This document shows positions 6,724 through 11,645 of a DNA stretch of 11,645 nt, in pieces. The notes beneath the pieces are model-generated. The model saw nothing but the letters and a program-made list of their open reading frames with translations. It had not been told where the DNA came from and searched no databases. Source of the stretch: JBEHWX01 sp048498995 (GTDB lineage: Bacteria > Bacteroidota > Ignavibacteria > OLB7). Each line of letters begins with the position of its first letter. The first letter of the stretch is position 1. The DNA is taken from positions 1 through 11,645 of the forward strand of contig JBEHWX010000142.1 of the NCBI GenBank assembly GCA_048498995.1. The letters are read 5' to 3'. The translations under genes and the position numbers were made by a program.

Positions 6724-6918
6724 GATGCTATGAAATGCGTCGCGATCATCTGAGATGAGATGAAATGCATTCCGATCATCCGGGATGGTATGAAATGCAT
6801 TCCGATCATCCGAGATGGAATGAGATGCGGCCCGATCAGCCGAGATGGAATGAGATGCGGCCCGATCAGCCGAGATGGAATGAGATGCGGCCCGATCAGC
6901 CGAGATGGAATTAAATGT
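6714..6918. repeat. 30-bp tandem repeat array, about 6.8 copies
   Basis: Units begin with GATCA at 6714, 6744, 6774, 6804, 6834, 6864 and 6894 (last one partial). Units 5 and 6 are identical and unit 4 differs by one base, while units 1-3 are diverged. Unit 1 overlaps the last codons and stop of the protease gene. Because the period is 30, one frame stays coherent: it is the protease frame and reads ten-residue repeats such as MRCGPISRDG. TGA in units 1 and 2 replaces the CGA/CGG found in the others. I do not call the 6760-7098 open frame a gene: it begins inside the repeats with no SD and runs into the end of the opposing gene. Confidence 0.97.
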
Positions 6919-6945
6919 ACGGGCGTTCAATTGAACGCCCGTACA
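6916..6945. terminator. Perfect 30-bp palindrome between convergent genes, likely bidirectional terminator
   Basis: TGTACGGGCGTTCAA (6916-6930) is followed directly by its exact reverse complement (6931-6945). As RNA it would give a stem of about 13 bp with an AAUU loop. It lies between the convergent protease and ABC exporter genes. On the minus strand it is followed by ATTTAATT, a moderate T-rich tail, so it best suits termination of the exporter operon; on the plus strand the tail is A-rich. A regulator-binding site or a trace of a small mobile element are alternatives. Confidence 0.65.
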
Positions 6946-6949
6946 AACC

Positions 6950-7069
6950 AAATCGCATCGCTCTTCGGCTTCCCTCGCCAATGGCGGGGCCGCATTCGCT
7001 ACTCCGGACAAATCAGATCGCTATTCGGCTCCGTCGATGATCGCGGGGCCGCCTTCACCACTTCGGATC
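6950..7069. repeat. Two-copy imperfect ~60-nt direct duplication
   Basis: Copy A (6950-7009) and copy B (7010-7069) are adjacent and share AAATC--ATCGCT-TTCGGCT near the start, CGGGGCCGC in the middle and ACT-CGGA near the end, with scattered substitutions and small shifts. Copy B ends at the TGA of the ABC exporter gene (7068-7070), so the duplication abuts and slightly overlaps the end of that coding region. It is not related in sequence to the 30-bp array. Confidence 0.75.
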
Positions 7070-8936
7070 AGTCATTCTCGCGGAACTGCACTTCATAGAG
7101 CTTCCGGTAGAGCCGGCCGTTGGCGATCAGCTCGTCGTGCGTGCCGCGCTCCACGATCTCGCCATTCTCGATCACCACGATCATGTGCGCGTTCTTCACC
7201 GTCGACAACCGGTGGGCGATCACCACGGCGGTGCGGTCCACCAGCAGATTGTTGATCGCGTCCTGCACCAGCATCTCCGACTCGGTGTCGAGCGCGGAGG
7301 TCGCCTCGTCGAACAGGAGGATCTGCGGGTCGCGCGCCAGCGCGCGGGCTATCGCGATACGCTGACGCTGTCCACCGGAGAGGAGCAGGCCGCGGTCGCC
7401 GATCCTCGTCTGGTATCCCTGCGGCAGGCGCATGATGAACTCGTGCGCGTTGGCCGCCTTGGCCGCCTCGGTTACCGCCTGGTCCGACGGGCTCTTCATG
7501 TTGTAGGCGATGTTGTTCCACACCGTGTCGTTGAACAGGATCGACTCCTGCGTCACGATGCCGAACAGGGCGCGGTAGGTGTCCAGATCGTACTCCCGCA
7601 CGTCGACGCCGTCGAGATAGATGCCGCCGGAGATCGGATCGTAGAATCGGGCGATCAGATCCACCAGCGTCGACTTGCCGCCGCCGGAGGGGCCGACCAG
7701 CGCGATCGTCTGGCCGCGCTTGATCGTCAGCGTCGCGTCGCGCACCACCGGCTGACCGGGACGGTAGCTGAAGCCGACGTTGAGCAACTGCAGCTCGTGC
7801 TTGAGCGGCGGGGTGGCCTTGGCGCCCACCTTGATCTGCGGCGGCAGGTCGAGGATCGCCATCACCTGCTCGGTGGCGACCACGCCGCGCTGCACCGTGG
7901 CCGGGATCGAGAGGACCGCGGTGATCGGCTGCATCACCGAGAAGAGGAAGAAGAGGAACGCGAAGAGCTCGGTGGCCAGCAGCTTCCCCTCGAGCACCTG
8001 ATAGCCGCCGTAGAAGAGCACCACCGCGAGCGCCACCATCGCGAAAATCTCGCTCAGCGGCGCCATGAAGTTGACCACCACCGACTGCTTCATCGCCAGG
8101 CGAACGTACTTGCGCGTCTCCGAGCGGAAACGGTTGGCCTCGTGATCCTCGGCTCCGTAGCCTTTGATGATCCGGATGTTCTGGAAGGTCTCCTGCAGGC
8201 GATGCGTAATCTCCACGAGCGCCTCCTGCATCCTGACCGAATATTTCTTGATCAGCTTGGTGAGCAGACGCACCATCAGCACCGAGAGGATGCTGCTCGA
8301 GAACGCGATCACCGTGAGCGCCGGCGAAAGGGAGATCAGAATCGTGATCGTCACCAGCGCCTGCACCGGCTCGCGGATCAGCGTGTTGAGCGTCGGCGTG
8401 ATCGACGCGCTCATCGCCCCGACCTCGTGCGTCACCACCGACATCAGCTCGCCGACGCGCCGCTCGTTGAAGAAGCCCATCGAGTGGCCGATGATCCGAT
8501 GAAGGATATCGTCGCGGATCTCCTTCATCATGTTCTCCTCGATGTAGGTGCCGAGCACGCCGCTGGCGTACTTGATCACGTTCTTCAATCCGAAGACCAC
8601 CAGCACCATGACGCAGAGGTTCTTCAGCGTCGAGATCGGGTCGGAGGGGTTGACGATCAGCGACTGGAGGGAGGTGAGGAAGAAGGCCTTGATCGAGGAG
8701 AGGAAGTTGCCGCCGGCGGGGATCGCGACCCCCGCGGCTCCCCCCATCGCGCCACCGGTGGCGCCGCCGGCTCCCTGGCTCGCGCCGGCCGTCGGGAAGA
8801 GCACGTTCATCACCGGGAAGATCACCGCGACCGAGATGGTGCTGAACAGGGAGAGCGCCGTGCTCAGGATCATCGAGAGGACGATCCACCCGATGTATGG
8901 CTTCAGATAGGGGAAGAGGCGTCGGAAGATTTTCAT
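7068..8936 (-). CDS. ABC exporter, fused membrane and ATPase domains, MsbA-like
   Basis: A 622-residue half-transporter that works as a homodimer in the inner membrane. The N-terminal type I exporter domain (about 1-345) starts RRLFPYLKPYIGWIV. The ATPase domain follows, with Walker A GPSGGGKST (415-423), Q-loop Q463, signature LSGGQ (519-523), Walker B ILLFDEATSALD (539-550) and H-loop His575; all key residues are intact. It is longer than E. coli MsbA (582), mainly through a Gly/Ala-rich insertion at about 50-76 in the first periplasmic loop. Substrate is inferred: the neighbouring heptosyltransferase-like gene suggests lipid A, LPS or another glycolipid flipped from the inner leaflet. Its ATG overlaps the TGA of that upstream gene (ATGA), so translation is probably coupled. 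The frame stays open upstream of 8936, but that stretch is the antisense shadow of the neighbour. The gene ends at the repeat-rich convergent region. Confidence 0.94.
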   Translation of the reverse strand: MKIFRRLFPYLKPYIGWIVLSMILSTALSLFSTISVAVIFPVMNVLFPTAGASQGAGGATGGAMGGAAGVAIPAGGNFLSSIKAFFLTSLQSLIVNPSDPISTLKNLCVMVLVVFGLKNVIKYASGVLGTYIEENMMKEIRDDILHRIIGHSMGFFNERRVGELMSVVTHEVGAMSASITPTLNTLIREPVQALVTITILISLSPALTVIAFSSSILSVLMVRLLTKLIKKYSVRMQEALVEITHRLQETFQNIRIIKGYGAEDHEANRFRSETRKYVRLAMKQSVVVNFMAPLSEIFAMVALAVVLFYGGYQVLEGKLLATELFAFLFFLFSVMQPITAVLSIPATVQRGVVATEQVMAILDLPPQIKVGAKATPPLKHELQLLNVGFSYRPGQPVVRDATLTIKRGQTIALVGPSGGGKSTLVDLIARFYDPISGGIYLDGVDVREYDLDTYRALFGIVTQESILFNDTVWNNIAYNMKSPSDQAVTEAAKAANAHEFIMRLPQGYQTRIGDRGLLLSGGQRQRIAIARALARDPQILLFDEATSALDTESEMLVQDAINNLLVDRTAVVIAHRLSTVKNAHMIVVIENGEIVERGTHDELIANGRLYRKLYEVQFREND

Positions 8937-10084
8937 ACGCGGGTTGACGGCTGATGCGATGTCGCTATTTCCTCGAGCAGGGAGCGGACCGCCGCGACGG
9001 CGTCGGCGACGGGGATATCCGCCACGGCCCCTTTGCCGCAGAGGAGGCGGAACGGGACTCCCCACGGAGTCCATCCCGAGGCGGCCTCCGCCTCGGTGTT
9101 GAGCACCACGGTCGGGCGCCCGAGGGCGGCCGCGATGTGGACGATCGATGTGTCCGGCGTCACCACCAGATCGGCGCCGGCGAGAAGCGCGGCGAAGGTC
9201 GCCAGCGAGTCGCTCGTCGGAAGCGCGGCCAGGCCAGCCTCCGCGGCGATGGCGGCCGCCTCCGCGGCGTCAGCGGGGGTGGAGGCGATCAGCGGCTCGC
9301 GGCCGTCGGCGGCAAGTACGTGGGCCAGCTCCGCCCATCGGGCCGCCGGCCAGCGCCGGGCCTCGCCGGGCGTGGAGATGTTCAGGAGGATCGCCGCGCC
9401 GCGTCGCGGCTCGGACGGTGCCGGAGCGATCTTCTCGGCCTCGCGCCGCGCCTCCTCCGGCATCGTGATCGCGAGGGGAGTGCGGCGCCCTTCCGGCGTG
9501 TCGGCGAGCGGCTCGATCCCGAGCGGCGCCAGGAGCCGCGTGGTCTCGGCCACGATATGCTCCGGGCGGTCAGGATGCGCGACGGCGGTATCGTAGATCG
9601 CGGCGAGCTCTCCCTGAAATCCGATCGCGCGCCGCGCGCCGGAGAGTGCCGTCAGCATGCCGCCGCTGGCCGAATCCTTCGCCAGAAGATTGATCGCCAG
9701 ATCGTAGTTCCGGCGCCTCAGTTCGCGCACCGTCCCGATCATTCCTCCGAGGGATCCTGGGAGCACGAGCGTCTCGTCGACATCGGGGAGGAGCGGGGCA
9801 ACAATTCGGTTCTTCCGGCCGAGGAGCATCTCGATGCGGGCCTGGGGATAGCGCGCGCGCAGCATCGTCACGACCGGCGCGGAGATGATCGCGTCGCCGA
9901 TCCGGTCGTGGCGCAGCAGCAGGATGCGCGGGCGCTCCGGCAGTGCGATCGGGGCGTGGCCGTCACCGACGCGGGAGGCGCGCCCGCCGCGCCGGCCGAG
10001 CATGGCGATGAGCCGGCGTCGGAGGTAGAGCTCGATGCGCTTGCCGAGGGGCGGTCGCCGGAGGTCGGGTCGGGCCGGATTCAT
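8933..10084 (-). CDS. Glycosyltransferase family 9 (ADP-heptose:LPS heptosyltransferase-like)
   Basis: A 383-residue protein with the two-Rossmann-domain (GT-B) pattern of heptosyltransferases. Near the start of the N-domain is RILLLRHDRIGDAIISAPVV (53-72), matching the family's GD-containing segment whose Asp is catalytic in WaaC-type enzymes. In the C-domain, TPDTSIVHIAAALGRPTVV (309-327) is the conserved nucleotide-sugar site. Known members add heptose to the LPS inner core at the cytoplasmic face; sugar and acceptor cannot be read from sequence, and the Ala-rich middle is diverged. The N-terminus carries about 50 basic residues-rich positions before the fold, longer than in WaaC and possibly membrane-associating. 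The ATG at 10082-10084 is preferred over a TTG 11 codons upstream; neither has a good SD. It overlaps the ABC exporter start by 4 nt, forming a synthesis-plus-flipping pair. Confidence 0.9.
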   Translation of the reverse strand: MNPARPDLRRPPLGKRIELYLRRRLIAMLGRRGGRASRVGDGHAPIALPERPRILLLRHDRIGDAIISAPVVTMLRARYPQARIEMLLGRKNRIVAPLLPDVDETLVLPGSLGGMIGTVRELRRRNYDLAINLLAKDSASGGMLTALSGARRAIGFQGELAAIYDTAVAHPDRPEHIVAETTRLLAPLGIEPLADTPEGRRTPLAITMPEEARREAEKIAPAPSEPRRGAAILLNISTPGEARRWPAARWAELAHVLAADGREPLIASTPADAAEAAAIAAEAGLAALPTSDSLATFAALLAGADLVVTPDTSIVHIAAALGRPTVVLNTEAEAASGWTPWGVPFRLLCGKGAVADIPVADAVAAVRSLLEEIATSHQPSTRV

Positions 10085-10188
10085 GGACGGACAATCTACG
10101 GAGCGGGCGTGAGCCAAGGAGCGTCAATCGGTATCGACGCCGGAGGCGGGGAATCGAAGGGGAGCGCCGGTGGTCGCGGGAGCGCGCG

Positions 10189-10241
10189 CCATGTCCGCGA
10201 CACGGCAGCGCGCGACACGGGGGTCCGCGCCGCGGACATGG
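10189..10241. other. Long-range inverted repeat in intergenic region
   Basis: Arms CCATGTCCGCG (10189-10199) and CGCGGACATGG (10231-10241) are perfect 11-bp complements around a 31-nt GC-rich loop that contains CACGG twice. It lies in the 186-nt gap between the GalT-like and family-9 genes. It could be an RNA hairpin in the leader of the family-9/exporter operon or a pair of half-sites. The rest of 10085-10188 shows no clear promoter: a TTGACG on the minus strand (10122-10127) has no -10 at proper distance. Confidence 0.5.
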
Positions 10242-10261
10242 GCCGGGATGGGGTCCCGGCC
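10241..10261 (-). terminator. Hairpin just after the GalT-like gene
   Basis: GGCCGGGA (10241-10248) and TCCCGGCC (10254-10261) form a perfect 8-bp stem with a 5-nt loop, starting 9 nt past the stop on the minus strand. It lacks a T-run, so it is a probable but unproven terminator. It abuts, and shares one base with, the longer inverted repeat at 10189-10241, so the two could be alternative or stacked folds. Confidence 0.5.
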
Positions 10262-10270
10262 GGCATCTCA

Positions 10271-11590
10271 TCAGCGGAGGTAGTATTTGAGCGGGTTCGG
10301 CGTCACCGAGCATTCCTCGGCGATCCTGAGGGGAGGAAGCACGCCGGCGTCGCGGAGCGCGTAGAGTTTCGGCACCATCCGGTCGCGCAGCTCCACCGGC
10401 GTCATCGGGTTGATGAAGATGCTCGTCCCTCCCTCGAAGCCCGCCTGCACGGTGGTGCGCCACTTGATCAGCACGTGCCACGGCATCTTCACGATCGCGT
10501 CGACCGGGCTGTAGTACCACTCCTCGTTGCAGCTGATCTCCGGGCCCATTGCCGCGTGGCAGGCGTGCACCAGATCGCTGACGCCGCGCAGCTCCTCCTC
10601 GGTGTGCTCATGCGGCCGGGAGTGGACCGACTTGGAGAAGATCTCGATGGTCGGGAAGCGATGCCCGATCCCGACGAACGCCAGCGCGTGCTCGTTCTCG
10701 GCGAAGATCAGGTTGTACATCGCCGCGAAGTTGGCGCCGTACTCGTTGAAGACGTTCGGCTCATCCTTGAGCATCTTCACCTGGCGCGTGATCGAGGCGC
10801 CCCACTCGTCGAGGCCCACCAGCTGCTTGTGCAGATGATCGAAGCTCGCGCCGGCCGGCTTCAGCCAGTTCTGAAACACCGAGACGTAGCGGACATAGCG
10901 GTTGCGCGCCATGATCTGCCGCATCGACTCGACGGTGATCTTGAAGTAGTAGTAGTGCTCCTCGGAGGTGAGGGTGCCACTGGAGTCGAGCTCGCGGTCG
11001 GTCGTGGCTCCCTCGCGGAAATGGCGCCGGGAGATGATCAGCTCGTGGCAGCCGGCGAAGAACGGCTCGCTGTAGCGCACCACGTCCTCATCGGTCAGCG
11101 TGCCGGTCACCGCCGGCTGGCTCATGAACGAGAGCTTGTAATCGATGATGTCCCGCAGATGGGTCATCCCGAGCGGAGAGGAGGCGTAGCCCTCGATCCT
11201 GTCCAGCTCGTGCTGCGGCGGATGGTAGCTGTAGTTCTTTTTCCAGTAATCGAGCGTGACGATCTCGAAGAGATTCGGGGTGCGGCGGAACTCGGCGACG
11301 GTGTCGAACAGGGACTCGGGACCGACCGACTCCAGCTCGACCCATGTGCCGTCGAGCCTGACGTAGCGGGATTTCTCGGGGGGAACCTCGAAGTAGCGCT
11401 TCTGGCAGAAGGAGCAGTAGGCGTGCGGATCGACGCTCTCCAGCGGGACGGCGGGGTCCGCGTGAGCATGGCCGTTCTGCACCGGCTTGGACGCCCGACC
11501 GGGCACGGCCCAGACCTCGTTCCCCGTGAAGGGATTGATCTGCTTCACCGTGCCATCGGGCATGATGTTGTAGAAAGTCGAGTATTGCAT
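10271..11590 (-). CDS. GalT-like nucleotidyltransferase, DUF4921-type
   Basis: A 439-residue cytoplasmic protein. The opening MPDGTVKQINPFTGNEVW (10-27) and a length of ~440 match what I know of DUF4921 proteins, a branch of the galactose-1-phosphate uridylyltransferase (HIT) superfamily. GalT hallmarks are visible: a CxxC zinc pair (Cys59, Cys62) followed by PPEKSR, and the catalytic segment GASFDHLHKQ (247-256), which lines up column by column with GCSNPHPHGQ of E. coli GalT. His254 would thus be the nucleotidylated residue and Gln256 the conserved glutamine, with Leu in place of Pro between the histidines. HSRPHEH (323-329) may give further metal or substrate ligands. Substrate is unknown; it may act on a sugar 1-phosphate other than galactose. 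The ATG at 11588-11590 fits the family N-terminus; no SD is seen. Upstream is a poly-G run at the window end. Downstream it has tandem TGA stops and a hairpin. Confidence 0.85.
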   Translation of the reverse strand: MQYSTFYNIMPDGTVKQINPFTGNEVWAVPGRASKPVQNGHAHADPAVPLESVDPHAYCSFCQKRYFEVPPEKSRYVRLDGTWVELESVGPESLFDTVAEFRRTPNLFEIVTLDYWKKNYSYHPPQHELDRIEGYASSPLGMTHLRDIIDYKLSFMSQPAVTGTLTDEDVVRYSEPFFAGCHELIISRRHFREGATTDRELDSSGTLTSEEHYYYFKITVESMRQIMARNRYVRYVSVFQNWLKPAGASFDHLHKQLVGLDEWGASITRQVKMLKDEPNVFNEYGANFAAMYNLIFAENEHALAFVGIGHRFPTIEIFSKSVHSRPHEHTEEELRGVSDLVHACHAAMGPEISCNEEWYYSPVDAIVKMPWHVLIKWRTTVQAGFEGGTSIFINPMTPVELRDRMVPKLYALRDAGVLPPLRIAEECSVTPNPLKYYLR

Positions 11591-11609
11591 GGAGGGCGTC
11601 GCTACGGCG

Positions 11610-11645
<36 letters not shown>

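Noticed and set aside
6714..6918. 30-bp repeats as a CRISPR array
   Set aside because: Units are directly contiguous with no unique spacers, and no cas genes are present.
5296..7011. A 571-residue minus-strand open frame opposite the protease gene
   Set aside because: It is the shadow of a GC-rich gene plus in-frame 30-bp repeats (SISADRAASH units); composition is Arg/Glu/Asp/His-rich as expected for antisense frames.
6760..7098. Plus-strand 112-residue open frame made of ten-residue repeats
   Set aside because: It starts inside the array without an SD, then crosses the palindrome and the duplication into the antisense of the exporter gene. The period of 30 alone keeps it open.
7137..8954. 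Long plus-strand frame opposite the ABC exporter
   Set aside because: Extreme His/Arg/Asp/Glu content and no recognisable domain, while the opposite strand has every ABC motif intact.

Overview
The window is GC-rich DNA from a Gram-negative (diderm) bacterium. It encodes a Lol-type lipoprotein-release permease, two secreted proteins that end in Phe like outer-membrane beta-barrels, an MsbA-like lipid exporter and a heptosyltransferase-like enzyme, all of which imply an outer membrane. The combination and composition would fit an uncultivated phylum such as Eisenbacteria or Gemmatimonadota, but nothing here fixes the taxonomy. The 35-G run at the right edge looks like a contig end or a sequencing artefact.

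Layout, left to right. (1) 1-345 has no convincing gene. It holds ten copies of a 14-bp tandem repeat, then strong hairpins including a likely terminator. (2) 346-2094, minus strand: a STAS-domain anti-sigma-factor antagonist (346-720) downstream of a LolC/LolE-type permease (868-2094). (3) 2239-5287, plus strand, divergent from the permease: a membrane-bound family-2 glycosyltransferase, then two paralogous secreted barrel-like proteins. The first barrel gene overlaps the glycosyltransferase in a GTGA junction behind a strong Shine-Dalgarno sequence. (4) 5542-6723, plus: a site-2-type (M50) intramembrane zinc protease. (5) 6714-7069: a repeat-dense convergent intergenic region with a 30-bp tandem array, a perfect 30-bp palindrome and a two-copy 60-nt duplication. 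(6) 7068-10084, minus: a family-9 glycosyltransferase translationally coupled (ATGA overlap) to an MsbA-like ABC exporter. (7) 10271-11590, minus: a GalT-like (DUF4921-type) nucleotidyltransferase.

The common theme is the cell envelope: lipoprotein release, glycan synthesis, glycolipid flipping, outer-membrane proteins and intramembrane proteolysis. No phage, plasmid, transposase, CRISPR, tRNA or rRNA was seen. Eight of the nine genes stop with TGA. The least ordinary parts are the duplicated barrel pair with its glycosyltransferase, and the 30-bp repeat that shares the reading frame of the M50 gene's 3' end. I see no complete novel defence or mobile system.
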